Assembly (NCBI GenBank): GCA_907163375.1
Contig: CAJQUW010000558.1
Coordinates: forward strand, 466,238-530,237
From: Prostheceraeus crozeri
Lineage: Eukaryota; Platyhelminthes; Polycladida; Euryleptidae
Reading direction: 5' to 3'
DNA length: 64,000 bases
Shown: positions 30,408-40,133 of the stretch, in pieces
How positions within the stretch are numbered: position 1 is the first letter of the stretch
Layout: each line of letters opens with the position of its first letter
Position numbers and translations under genes: made by a program
Notes under the pieces: generated by a model
Database searches by the model: none
The model's input: only the letters and a program-made list of their open reading frames with translations
Told to the model about the DNA's origin: nothing

Positions 30408-31784
30408 ATGAATTCTAAAAATTCCGAAAATTTAATTAAATTAAAAATTTCTAATTTAGATTTATTGAATTATCTATTAAACAAAAATAAAAACTCAAAT
30501 TGTCAGCATATTGGAGGTGACAAGAACAAAGTTCCACACCACTTCGGTGGTGATATACAAAAAACATTAGAAAACTTTCCTGGATTTATTTGGAGTAAAT
30601 ATTCGAAAGAAAAACATCTTCCTGGTCATTCATATACCGGTCCAGGAACTCGATTAGATATAAGACTAGATGAGAATAATAATCCGAAACCAGGTGAAGA
30701 ACCAATAAATAGAGTAGATGCCGCCGCTTACAGGCATGATTTAGCTTATCGAAATCATGATCTAAGTTCTCGACATGCAGCTGACAAGAAGATGATTCAA
30801 GAATTAGATAGTATTCAAAATCCTACATTTAGAGAAAAGATTGAAAGAATGTTTGTTAAGAAAGCTTTACAAGCTAAAATATTATTCGGCCAGGGTTTAA
30901 ATGAAACGACAGCTAAGCTGTCTGAGAGCAACGCTCGAACTAATAACTCTGAGAGCAACGCTCGAACTAATAACTCTGAGAGCAACGCTCGAACCTATGC
31001 GTCCGAAATTCACAAGGAATATAGAAAGCCGAAATATCTATTGAAAGTAAAAGTATTTAATAAAGATGATATTTGGAGTGCTGATCTTATTCATATGCCG
31101 AATGAAAGGGACTACAAATACGCATTGACCGTTATAGATTTATATACACGATACGCTTGGGTAAAGCCTTTAAAAAATAAAAGTGGTCTATCAGTTAAAT
31201 ATGCGTTTGAAGAAATCTTTAAAGAAAGTAATAGAAAGCCAAAAAAATTGTTTGTTGATAAAGGGTCGGAATTTTATAACCGAAACGTTCAGCCACTATT
31301 TGAAACTGTTTATTCCACTGAAAATGCAGGGAAGGCCGTAGTGATAGAAAGATTCAATCGGACGTTAAAAAATAAATTATTCAAGAAATTTACTGAGCAA
31401 AAAAATCAGAAATGGTTGAAGATATTACCAGGAATTGTGGAAGAGTACAATAATAAAGTTCATTCTGGTATTGAAGAAACTCCAAAGAATGCTTCTGACG
31501 ACCCTGATCTAGTACGAAAGAAAATATTCGGGAATAATAATTTGAATGAGAGTAATCCGAATTTGCAGAAACTTAAGCCAAAATTTAAAATTGGAGATAG
31601 AGTTAGGATATTTAAATATAAGAATAAATTTGAAAAAGGCTTTGTTGGCTATTGGACTAAAGAAATATTTGAAGTTTGCAAAATAAATCAAAGTTATCCG
31701 ATTACTTATGAAATTAAAGATTTAGATGATGAAGATATCAGAGGCCGATTTTATCAAAATGAATTACAGAAAACAGAGCTTTAA
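30408..31784 (+). CDS. Polinton A phospholipase A2-integrase fusion
   Basis: One 458-aa frame holds two enzymes. Residues 70-135 match the parvovirus VP1-type phospholipase A2: the calcium loop YTGPGT (76-81) and catalytic HDLAY (110-114), with PINRVDAAAY before it. A linker made of SESNARTNN repeats (172-198) follows. Residues 220-390 are a retroviral-type integrase with the D,D,E set in WSADLIHM, FVDKGSEF and VIERFNRTLK; the C-terminal part (from about 400, KIGDRVRIFKY) looks like the usual SH3/chromo-type end. PLA2 would open host membranes and integrase inserts the element, so a processing step by the protease next door is a natural guess. Both copies have the fusion. Confidence 0.9.
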   Translation: MNSKNSENLIKLKISNLDLLNYLLNKNKNSNCQHIGGDKNKVPHHFGGDIQKTLENFPGFIWSKYSKEKHLPGHSYTGPGTRLDIRLDENNNPKPGEEPINRVDAAAYRHDLAYRNHDLSSRHAADKKMIQELDSIQNPTFREKIERMFVKKALQAKILFGQGLNETTAKLSESNARTNNSESNARTNNSESNARTYASEIHKEYRKPKYLLKVKVFNKDDIWSADLIHMPNERDYKYALTVIDLYTRYAWVKPLKNKSGLSVKYAFEEIFKESNRKPKKLFVDKGSEFYNRNVQPLFETVYSTENAGKAVVIERFNRTLKNKLFKKFTEQKNQKWLKILPGIVEEYNNKVHSGIEETPKNASDDPDLVRKKIFGNNNLNESNPNLQKLKPKFKIGDRVRIFKYKNKFEKGFVGYWTKEIFEVCKINQSYPITYEIKDLDDEDIRGRFYQNELQKTEL

Positions 31785-31818
31785 CCTCTAGGTGGCGCTT
31801 TAGCTAGCTTCGCTTGAG

Positions 31819-32307
31819 TTATAGATTGTTTAACTCTAACATAATATCTAGAAATGATACTCCTTTTTGTAATTTGTACAAAACGTATAAACATAATTGC
31901 CCACAATAAGTTGTTCCCGGTTTTTGAATTTGAAATGTATTATAAATTCCATTGCCAAGTAATTCTTTTACTTCATTTGTAGGGGGCAAACCGTATGAGT
32001 CGAACCAATAGTTCTCAGCCTCCGGGCGGTCAAAATAATAGTTCTGCTGATAATTTTTAACGCCTGCTGACCAATGTACACCTTTTTCATTTGACGTATG
32101 AAGATTTGTTATGAAATTTACAGTTATTGATGGAACTTTGTTCCGTGAACTGAAGGTTCCTGTTGGCCTATTTTTTAGGAATTGTAATTCATCCCTCATC
32201 AATATGTGAAAATTCTTTATTCCCAATTGATTAGCAATCTTATTTAAATCGAAATTCGTTGTTGTCTGTGTTCCATATAATTTCAAAAACTCATTTATGT
32301 TGCTCAT
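31819..32307 (-). CDS. Polinton A adenain-like cysteine protease
   Basis: The 162-aa protein has the catalytic set of adenovirus protease: His78 in GVHWSAG, an acidic residue in WFDSYG (D103), and Cys135 in YCGQLC, with Gln128 seven residues before it as the oxyanion-hole glutamine, the same Gln-Cys spacing as in adenain. In Polintons and adenoviruses this enzyme matures capsid proteins. The gene is on the minus strand, convergent with the PLA2-integrase gene, with a short spacer containing mini-palindromes (31786-31816). Confidence 0.92.
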   Translation of the reverse strand: MSNINEFLKLYGTQTTTNFDLNKIANQLGIKNFHILMRDELQFLKNRPTGTFSSRNKVPSITVNFITNLHTSNEKGVHWSAGVKNYQQNYYFDRPEAENYWFDSYGLPPTNEVKELLGNGIYNTFQIQKPGTTYCGQLCLYVLYKLQKGVSFLDIMLELNNL

Positions 32308-32339
32308 TTTATAATAAAAAAATTTCTTAAGAGACCCCT

Positions 32340-32705
32340 AGAAGTCAGAAGGAGGGGGGGGTATTGATTTAAAACTGTTCTCTAATGATGTCTTTCCTTA
32401 CTACTTAGTCAGAAGGGGGTATTGATTTAAAACATTTTTATAATGATGACTTTCCTTACTACTGGGGGGGGGTATTGATTTAAAACTGGTCTCTAATGAT
32501 GTCTTTCTTTACTACTTAGTCAGAAGGGAGGGGGTATTGATTTAAAACTGTTCCACAATGATGACTTTCCTTGCTACTTAGTCAGAAGGGAGGGGGTATT
32601 GATTTAAAACTGTTCTCTAATGATGTCTTTCCTTACTACTTAGACAGAAGGGAGGGGGTATTGATTTAGAACTGTTCCACAATGATGACTTTCCTTGCTA
32701 CTTAT
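32340..32705. repeat. Polinton A G-rich tandem array, about 60-bp unit
   Basis: About six copies of a 55-62-bp unit: GGGGGTATTGATTTAAAAC, a variable middle, then CTTTCCTTACTACTTAG. Two versions of the middle alternate. Copy B has the same array at 46625-46935. G-runs of up to nine could form quadruplexes. Confidence 0.92.
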
Positions 32706-33098
32706 TCGATTTTGAAATGATTTAATTTAATCTAAATTAAAACGTTACATTGTTCCATTTTATTCTTATGAACTCTTGTTAAGAGAATATTGATTGTTTT
32801 ATCTGTATTAAGACATTAGCAACATCTGTTACCAAATTTCTCAACATGAACAGCTGCTACCAGTTTAAGCTATTCAGTATGAGAGAATTCTTTGTGACCC
32901 GCATAACTCATGACTTTTCACTTGAACAGCTGCTGCCATTATTCCACGTATTACTGCGTGCATTCATTCTGCGAGCGTTCTACGAGACTGTGACTGCTTA
33001 CGAATCATCTGTGACCTTTATCTATTTTGGTCAATTTCATCAGCGACTTTCAACAATTTTATTTTTTATCATAATTAATTCATTACGTTTTAACGAAA

Positions 33099-33689
33099 AT
33101 GGCACGTTCAAGCATCGCCTTTGCCGATTTGAAAAGAAAAATTTCAGACACTATTGTGAACGAAGATCAACGGAAGAAGTGTATTGAGATGCTAACAGAA
33201 TTTCAGGAGAAATATCTTAAACCAAGGGAGGAAGAAGACATCCACGCATCAAAAACATTCAGAGAATTTTTAGTGATAAATCGATTTGAAGACACATTGC
33301 AAGATAACGCCATCAATATCAGTTCAAACTATAATTTTGAAGAAGAAATTCAAAGAGACATCTTACCATCAGAGCTAACTAATTATTTAGCACATTTAAG
33401 AAGAGAAGAAGACATTTCGGTGAACAATACTGTGAAGTTATCGTTGTTAAAAGGAAGAGCTTTGACTGTAATCCGGGGAAGTGGCCATGTTTGTAAACAA
33501 TTAGGTTATTCCAGAGGCTATAACATCTTTTTAAGAAAATTTTATAAACTATATTTACGATTTCCGTTTATTAAGAACTCGACGGAATCTATATCATTTT
33601 TCAAAAGGAACTTCGCTATTATTGACTCGTATCTTCGCCATGGGAGACACCGCCCAACCCTTGATCAAATTTTAAACTCAATCAATTGA
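33099..33689 (+). CDS. Polinton A 196-aa protein, unknown
   Basis: Family not recognised. The ATG at 33099 follows an A-tract and a 390-bp non-coding leader. The protein is charged and helical with segments such as LSLLKGRALTVIRGSGHV and FLRKFYKLYLRF; no zinc or catalytic motif is evident. Base composition is less AT-rich than in the capsid genes. It is flanked by two tandem arrays that differ in copy number between elements, and copy B keeps a damaged counterpart. It is a real accessory gene; a DNA-binding or regulatory function can be imagined but not supported. Confidence 0.6.
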   Translation: MARSSIAFADLKRKISDTIVNEDQRKKCIEMLTEFQEKYLKPREEEDIHASKTFREFLVINRFEDTLQDNAINISSNYNFEEEIQRDILPSELTNYLAHLRREEDISVNNTVKLSLLKGRALTVIRGSGHVCKQLGYSRGYNIFLRKFYKLYLRFPFIKNSTESISFFKRNFAIIDSYLRHGRHRPTLDQILNSIN

Positions 33690-33704
33690 AACGGTAAGCT
33701 ACTC

Positions 33705-34085
33705 CCAATAGATAATAGTACTATGACCCTTCCCTTATTTGAATTTACGAGAAACAATTGTATCATGGCATAATACATTTTCTAGTCAACATATTTTATT
33801 CGTTGTAAACCATGCTACTTGTCCTCATTGGTTTTATAGTACTATGACCCTTCCCTTATTTTACTCATACAGAAACAATTGTATCATGGCATAATACATT
33901 TTCTAGTCAACATATTTTATTCGTTGTAAACTATGCTACTTGTCCTCATTGGTTTTATAGTCCTATGAGCCTTACCTTATTTTACTCATACAGAAACAAT
34001 TGTATCATGGCATAATACATTTTCTAGTCAACATATTTTATTCGTTGTAAACCATGCTACTTGTACATAGTACTTGTCTGTGATG
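33705..34085. repeat. Polinton A 121-bp tandem array, three copies
   Basis: Three copies of a 121-bp unit that includes ACAATTGTATCATGGCATAA and ACCATGCTACTTGTCCTCAT. Copy B has about six copies at 44890-45625. The array lies just inside the terminal repeat, a place where replication or transcription signals could be. Confidence 0.95.
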
Positions 34086-34098
34086 TGAATAAAATATT

Positions 34099-34419
34099 TC
34101 AAAGATGGAAATGTGTTTTCATTTTGTATCGAGTTAAAGCAGTAGCAACTACTGGAATTGTAAGAACGCCAGATGAAATGACAATTGTTAAAGCATTAGA
34201 CCATCTCTTTCTTAACTTTTTATAATGCTCTAATCTTAATAATAATTGAGATTCCTTATCTTTCATATACCTAACTCTATCTTTGTGTTTTTCTTTGTTC
34301 ATTTTTTCAATGTTCATTTTTTCAATGTCCATTAAAGTAGAACTACGTTCATATGATAACGAAGGATATATTCTTGAGGTTCCTTCCACTTTTGTTTCAT
34401 CCACTTTTGTTTCTTCCAT
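34099..34419 (-). CDS. Polinton A short paralogue of membrane-segment protein
   Basis: Because the right terminal repeat includes the beginning of the membrane-segment gene, a second, shorter open frame (106 aa) starts here. Residues 1-70 are as in the long protein. It then lacks the first half of the hydrophobic block and keeps ALTIVISSGVLTIPVVATALT before a short unique tail, YKMKTHFHL. Past the end of the exact repeat it differs from the long gene mostly at third codon positions, suggesting that it was under selection as a protein. Copy B has the same short gene (44568-44873). Confidence 0.55.
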   Translation of the reverse strand: MEETKVDETKVEGTSRIYPSLSYERSSTLMDIEKMNIEKMNKEKHKDRVRYMKDKESQLLLRLEHYKKLRKRWSNALTIVISSGVLTIPVVATALTRYKMKTHFHL

Positions 34420-34738
34420 TTTTAAATGAATATTTTGAATAAATATTTTGAATAAATATTTTGAATACAATCTTCTGGTATATTGAGACTACGTGATATT
34501 TTGAGACAACTTAAATTTTCGTCTGCCTAAATTTTCAAAATTCTTAGACCACGTGATATTTTGAGACACCTTAAATTTTCGCCCTTCGGCCACGTGAAAT
34601 TTGAAATCTACCTAAATTTTTGAAATTTTGATTTTTTTGAAAATTTTGAAAACCCCCGCAAAAGTGTGACATCCGGCGCAAGCGAAGCGAAGCAAAGCGA
34701 AGCGAAGCGTCGCGCCGGATGTCACACTATAAACTACT
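34201..34738 (-). repeat. Polinton A right terminal inverted repeat
   Basis: Complement of 17255-17792 over 538 bp with about two differences by eye; includes the terminal hairpin at 34664-34727. Confidence 0.95.
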
Positions 34739-34744
34739 TCTCTC

Positions 34745-34926
34745 TCTGTCTGCCTGTGTGTATTTTCTTCTTTGTATCTGGTTGGGTGAGTGTTGTGACT
34801 TTTTAAGTTTGTTTCCTTTAGAGTATAGAATATTCATTTCGTATAGAATATGATAATAGGAATATATTAAGGGTAGTATCTTTGTATATTGCAAGAGGTA
34901 TAGCATCATGGTTAGCAGGGTAGCAG
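34745..34926. repeat. Host inverted repeat, left arm continued
   Basis: Complement of about 35068-35249 with roughly three mismatches. With 17123-17254 it forms the left arm, cut in two by Polinton A. A 140-bp spacer separates it from the right arm. Confidence 0.88.
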
Positions 34927-35067
34927 CTCTATGTGTGTGAATTCCATGCATGTTTGTGTGAGCGTGTCTGTGTGCGTATGAGTGCGTGATAATAAAGCGA
35001 TGACTTGTAACCATTCATCAAACTAATGAACATTATACAAAAACAGAAGAAGCAAATTGCATCATTT

Positions 35068-35383
35068 GGCTGCTACCTTGCTAACCATGATGCTATACCT
35101 CTTGCAATATACAAAGATACTACCCTTAATATATTCCTATTATCATATTCTATACGAAATGAATATTCTATACTCTAAAGGAAACCGACTTAAAAAGTCA
35201 CAACACTCACCCAACCAGATACAAAGAAGAAAATACACACAGGCAGACAGAGAGAGAGAGAGAGAATATAAAGAAAGAATTAAAGGGAGAACTACCCAAC
35301 TGACCAGATTTATTCTAATACAATCATGAAACGTTATTGAGACATCTACACAGAGACCTAATACTATTTCTCGGATAGGATGT
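35068..35383. repeat. Host inverted repeat, right arm = empty Polinton site
   Basis: This arm of about 315 bp runs through the insertion site without the element: its complement reads eight TC units then TGTCTGCC, exactly what is left when Polinton A and one TCTCTC copy are removed from the other arm. Confidence 0.9.
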
Positions 35384-38340
35384 ATACGTTAACATACTTT
35401 CACATACACATCGACTCTGTCACTCTATAAATTACTTGGTTTTCCCTCTATGACATACAACCAATACTTTGTGCCTCCTATATTCTCAACCTGTGAATGA
35501 AACATTTATTCTATTATACTTCATACCCATACTTATGACTTGATACAGTGTTCAATACGAAATATCATCACAAGACATACTGCATAACAATACTTGAGTT
35601 CAATCATCCCTGAAAGATAATGCACGCTAGCTAAATACTTTTATTCTGCACTTATGAAGACAGTCATTTCTCAACTTATGAAAGTCAGCCTTACATAGAC
35701 ACTCATAAGAAAGGCTTAGAAACGCTTTATCACTACATCATACTTCCATTTATGAATATCAATTCATTCTACATAACAACCCATGTGAAGTCTATCAAAG
35801 CTACCTTTCATCAACTGTGACCCTTTAACTTTATTTACATAGTGTAACTGTTTCATGTGTTCTATCCTATACACTCAAAACCTGTAAAGACATTTATTCT
35901 CTTCCGCTTTTTATCTATAAACATGATGTGATACTTTGCATTCAATCTTGACAAATATCATCATAAAAACTTTCACAGTACCTGACTTTCAACATAGGCT
36001 GAATTCCCCATTTACGACAACAGTCATTTCTTCCAGTCAACCTCATCAATATGAAAGACTTGTAGCACCTTAATACGTTCGTGTTACTCATTTGCTGTCG
36101 GAAATAACTTTTCATATACAGTTGGCATACAATCATTTCAACGCATACTCCATTGCATGCTATTCCTACGTTCACACTCATAGTATCTTGTCTTCATCAA
36201 GTATACAAACTACTTCAGTTTAACTTTACGTGAATTACTTTCATAAATTAACAGTCCTAATGCAATATGATACTATCACGATATGTTACTGCGGTTTCTT
36301 CTAACTATGTCTAACCAGTTTGCTACACTACCTATTCATTAAACTTTGCAATCTCAATCTTTGCTTTCGTTGAATATGAACCTCCAGTTTACATGCAACA
36401 ACTATGATATGTGTTCTATCTTATACACTCAACCAGTAGAAACATTCATTCTGTTACATCCATGAACAAGACGTGATAAAATTCACATCATCTCAAAACC
36501 TTTTAACAGCGCTTGTCTTCAAACATATGCTGAATCTCACATAGCTTGCTTATTACACTACCAATTCATTTCAATGCGAGCTAATCTTGCATCACTCATT
36601 TCATGCGAGATAATTGCTAACACGGATCATATAAAACGCCAAGTCTTGTCATAGGGTTGACTATGCTATGGACTTAGTCATTCATCAAAGTAACTTGTAC
36701 TTTTAAAACGCTAAATCCCTAAATCTTAACACAGGGACACCTATCCTATGGATTTAGGAGTTTTGCTGTATAATTTAGTAAACTTATGTCTCTGTCAGCA
36801 TACGACTTTTAACATTCATGTAACTTGTTGAACTAAATTCACGTTGATGATGGATGATAAAATCCGTGCATTTAGTCATTTAGTAGAGTTTTCACTTGTC
36901 TGCATTTGTGAAGACGTTTTTTCCTATCACTCCTCTCACTGATTTTCTTGTTCACTGTAAATCATATCAGCAGATCATTTAACGGTTCCAATCTGACGAA
37001 CAACATTCATATCAACACAACAAACTCTGTAGAATCCCAAACCTCTGTATGAGCCAGCATTTCACTTAAGTTTTATTTACTCTTTGGTCATTGTCTACCT
37101 AGAGGCCCAAGATGCTTCACATTGCAAAAGGCATACTGGTGAGATTTACAGTTCTATCACCATGATAATTGCAGCAAACGTACAAGTAAACACATGTGAG
37201 ACAAGCCATTAATTACATCACTTACTTCTATCCATCATCATTACCTTATGTTTAGCATGATACACTTAAGTCTTTCATGTCACAAATTTTTTATCACTTT
37301 TGCTTTTCGTTTTAATACTTGGTTTGTCTGACTCAAAGCTTAATGAATTTAACTAACCATTCGTCATAACACATTCGACGAATCCTACCTTGTACAAAAC
37401 ATGGATGCTAAAGCACAACACTGACTAATGAATGATGTTTGCATATTCTTAGCTTGCATAACAAGAAACTCTCATACGTTGACTATTATATATTTTCCTA
37501 ATCAACTCTTTACACACCTATTACTCAAATCACTGGAATGCATACACTGTATTCAACTCTTCCGTTGAACATTTATCAATCACATTTCAGCTGACTGCAT
37601 CAAATGTAAAGTGTATAACATAATGAGTATGTAACTATCCCTTATCAACGATATGAAACCTGTCTTTCCACCATGAAATTAAGTCTTACATTCAATGTCA
37701 TTTTATAAAGCGAACATATGCATCACGCATTCTACACTAAAAGAGATCGTTCATTTGTATTATCCAAATCCCTAAGTCCCTAAATCCAACGATAGGTAAC
37801 CCTACCCCTCAGATGATGTACTTTAGTAATTTAGCTATGTCATTCACCAATGACTAAGTTAGTAAATGCATGTATACACTCTACAACAACAGTTATCATT
37901 GATGTATGTTATATAAAACGCTAAATCTCTAAGTCCAACCGTGACTGTCATTGCCTGCATTACTATAGAACATGTTGCTCTGATGATTCTTCTACTACCC
38001 TTACTCTTTCCGTTTGAGGGGTAGTGAAGAAATAAATTCATGACTTCAGGTCAAAACCTCTCTCTACACACGTTTATATTTCACACCATGTAAAAGATCC
38101 TTGCTACTTATCATAGGGGCTTTAAAACTTTAAACATAATGATTTCATGGCAGTTAGACCTTTGAAGATGTGTGTTGGACACCTTGTCATGAAGTTGAGT
38201 TCTCATCAGATGAATTTAATAAGAGCTTCTTCATTTTCTAAGAAAGATAGAGATCCTTGAATCTAGTGTTTGTGTGTGGCACAGTCTGTAACTTTTCTTT
38301 GTTAATAGGGTGGTCTCCAACGAATTGGTGACCGGGCCCT
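35384..38340. other. Non-coding AT-rich stretch
   Basis: No gene is recognised in about 3 kb. A loose repeat recurs: ATAAAACGC(C/T)AA then CCCTAAATC or CTAAGTCC, then CCTATGG or CATAGG, at about 36632, 36704, 37767 and 37913, with a further relative at 40141. Confidence 0.5.
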
Positions 38341-38353
38341 CAGAAGGACCGAT

Positions 38354-38381
38354 GGAATACTTCGATTACTCGAAGTATTCC
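38354..38381. terminator. Perfect 11-bp stem-loop
   Basis: GGAATACTTCG (38354-38364) pairs with CGAAGTATTCC (38371-38381) around a 6-base loop. It overlaps the end of the small minus-strand open frame. Terminator function in an animal genome is not implied; it could be a stem-loop at a transcript end or chance. Confidence 0.35.
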
Positions 38382-38602
38382 GGACGCTGAATTCTCAGCA
38401 ACGCCAGATATTCTAGCGCCATATCCCTAAATAAAGGGTTCTCCACAAGCTCATGTGGAATAAGATGGACGGGGCAGCGAATTGCTTCGCCTTTCTCTGC
38501 CTGCAAAGCAGCCAGGAGAAAGACTTTCCCCATCTTCACCCTGCATCCACAGCGGAGCTCAAGGGTTCGACTCATGTCAAAGAAAGCGATATCGAAAGAC
38601 AT
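38366..38602 (-). CDS. Possible small protein, 78 aa, unknown
   Basis: The frame has an ordinary, balanced composition unlike the low-complexity frames around it. It contains a Cys/His pattern, LRCGCRVKMGKVFLLAALQ then AIRCPVHLIPHEL, that faintly recalls half of a RING or U-box-like fold. No full domain is recognisable. It could be one exon of a host gene, a remnant of a transposon protein, or chance. No neighbour supports it. Confidence 0.3.
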   Translation of the reverse strand: MSFDIAFFDMSRTLELRCGCRVKMGKVFLLAALQAEKGEAIRCPVHLIPHELVENPLFRDMALEYLALLRIQRPEYFE

Positions 38603-38937
38603 TGCCTCAAACGAATTGTAATTGATGAATGAGTGTGAACGTCTCCCTTATATTTCTCACACATTTTTGTGACTGGCTAGCAAGACATTGCAGAATTGAA
38701 CAAATCGGCAGTGTCCATGCTTTAACAGCAAATGGTTTCTTGCGCGCGCGGAGTGTACAGTAATGAATTGTCAACGTGAGAATCCTTTCAGTCGCCCACG
38801 ATAATCTCCCTTCCGGTACGATAGCAATGAGCTGTGTGGGAATCAGCTAGGTGGGAGGTAACGATACGTTCCCGCATCCTGGGACAGATGCGATAGAACA
38901 TTCAATGTGTTTATACGGGTGTCAGAGAGAGCGCGTA

Positions 38938-39110
38938 CATCTTTGTGTTCTACTCTATATGCTGAGGGGCAGTGCGACAATCGCCCACCGGCTGCGCTGT
39001 CATTCATCTTTGTGTTCTACTCTATCTGCTGAGGGGCAGTGCGACAATCGCCCACCGGCTGCGCTGTCATTCATCTTTGCGTTCTACTCTATCTGCTGAG
39101 GGGGAGTGCG
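38938..39110. repeat. 67-bp tandem repeat, about 2.6 copies
   Basis: The unit contains GTTCTACTCTATCTGCTGAG and CGCCCACCGGCTGCGCTGTC. The open frames reported through it are by-products of a period that is not a multiple of three. Confidence 0.92.
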
Positions 39111-39229
39111 ACAACCAGGCGTCAGAGAGCACTTATGACTCTTTGTGTGCACAGGAGGGGTTTTTTCACTGATAGGTTTTATGATAAACATTTTGAATGG
39201 CATCATGTTGACTATTGCAAGCCATGTTA

Positions 39230-39906
39230 AATGTCATGTTTACATCGTCTGCATTCGCACAGAAAATGCTGTTTCCTACAAATGAGTTTTCTACACAGAC
39301 GTATTCATTGTGTGAGTTCAAGGGTCGAGTCATTGAACTAAGATTTATGCGTTTCTACAGGTCTTTATATCAGCTTTAAACACGCCTGCAATCTATGAAA
39401 GTTTTACCAACATAAAGTTGTTGACATAAAGTTTCTTACACCGCAGTTCATGTTTACGACTTTCATTTGAATGTCAGATTTGTATGTTCATCTGTCTATG
39501 ATGAGTGTAAACGTTGTTACAGTTCTCCTTTATTTCCCGTAAACTAGTTGTGACACTTTTGTGTTTCACTTCATCTAGCAGGTTGATTTTTATCTCACAC
39601 ATGCTTTGAGTGTTTCCTAACTCATATGCATTCGACTAACAACAAGTTGTTATGTCTATACTTGTATGCTGTCGATGCAGAGTGCAAACACGCTGTCTTT
39701 ATTTACAAAACACACACATTTAATTTGATAAAGGCAAACAACACATTTAGTAAAGCTGGTACGCTAATGAGTGTGACTGAAGAAACATTTCACAAAACTT
39801 TTTTCAACGTTCGCTAAGTTTCACAACAACCAGTCAAAGACTTCTTACAAACTTATTTCAACATTTGCATTTAAGCGAACATGTGCTTCACATATTCTAC
39901 ACGAAC
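39230..39906. other. Non-coding stretch
   Basis: No gene or repeat structure that I can support. Confidence 0.5.
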
Positions 39907-40133
39907 GGTTAACACCAAAGACTATGGATTATATAAAGACCGGAAACTATCCTATCTCTCAATGTATAAGAAGTGGAAACAACACTTTACTCCTCAACGA
40001 AGATATCGGACGATTGTTAAACATTGTAAGATAGGGAAATATCCATGTTGATTAGTCCTTATCATAGATATCAAATGTTTCCAATTTTCAGTCGAGTTTT
40101 CAGTCTTTACATAATCCATAGTCTTTGGTTAAC
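39907..40133. repeat. Small foldback element related to the 11-13.6 kb family
   Basis: GGTTAACACCAAAGACTATG (from 39907) is repeated inverted at the other end (40102-40133) with a few changes, arms about 32-34 bp. The inside shares CCTCAACGAAGATATCGGAC with the complement of about 11680-11700, and TTTCAGTCTTTACAT-like phrases with 12630, so it is a short relative of the large palindromic repeat. Confidence 0.7.

Larger units (their letters stand above)
17255..34738 (+). mobile_element. Polinton/Maverick copy A (fossil, nearly whole)
   Basis: The element is 17,484 bp with 538-bp terminal inverted repeats starting AGTAGTTTATAG and ending with the complement, in the 5'-AG...CT-3' form of Polintons. 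The flanking 6-bp duplication is TCTCTC (17249-17254 and 34739-34744). It encodes the full Polinton core: protein-primed DNA polymerase B, integrase, packaging ATPase, adenain-like protease, major and minor capsid proteins, plus about seven accessory proteins. It looks nearly whole, with about one break, in the ATPase region. The terminal arms differ at roughly two sites by eye, so the insertion is young. Confidence 0.95.

Noticed and set aside
32340-32705. Possible CRISPR-like array
   Set aside because: The units alternate between two versions of the same middle, so there are no unique spacers.
32846-33187. A 113-aa frame overlapping the start of the 196-aa gene
   Set aside because: It overlaps in another frame the beginning of a better supported gene, has no motif, and its counterpart in copy B is not maintained over the same length.
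34727-35329. Two mirrored frames of 90-95 aa
   Set aside because: They read the two arms of the host inverted repeat and have no coding character beyond the mirrored sequence.
38851-39230. Three overlapping frames of 63-82 aa
   Set aside because: They are generated by the 67-bp tandem repeat; the same phrase appears in shifted frames.
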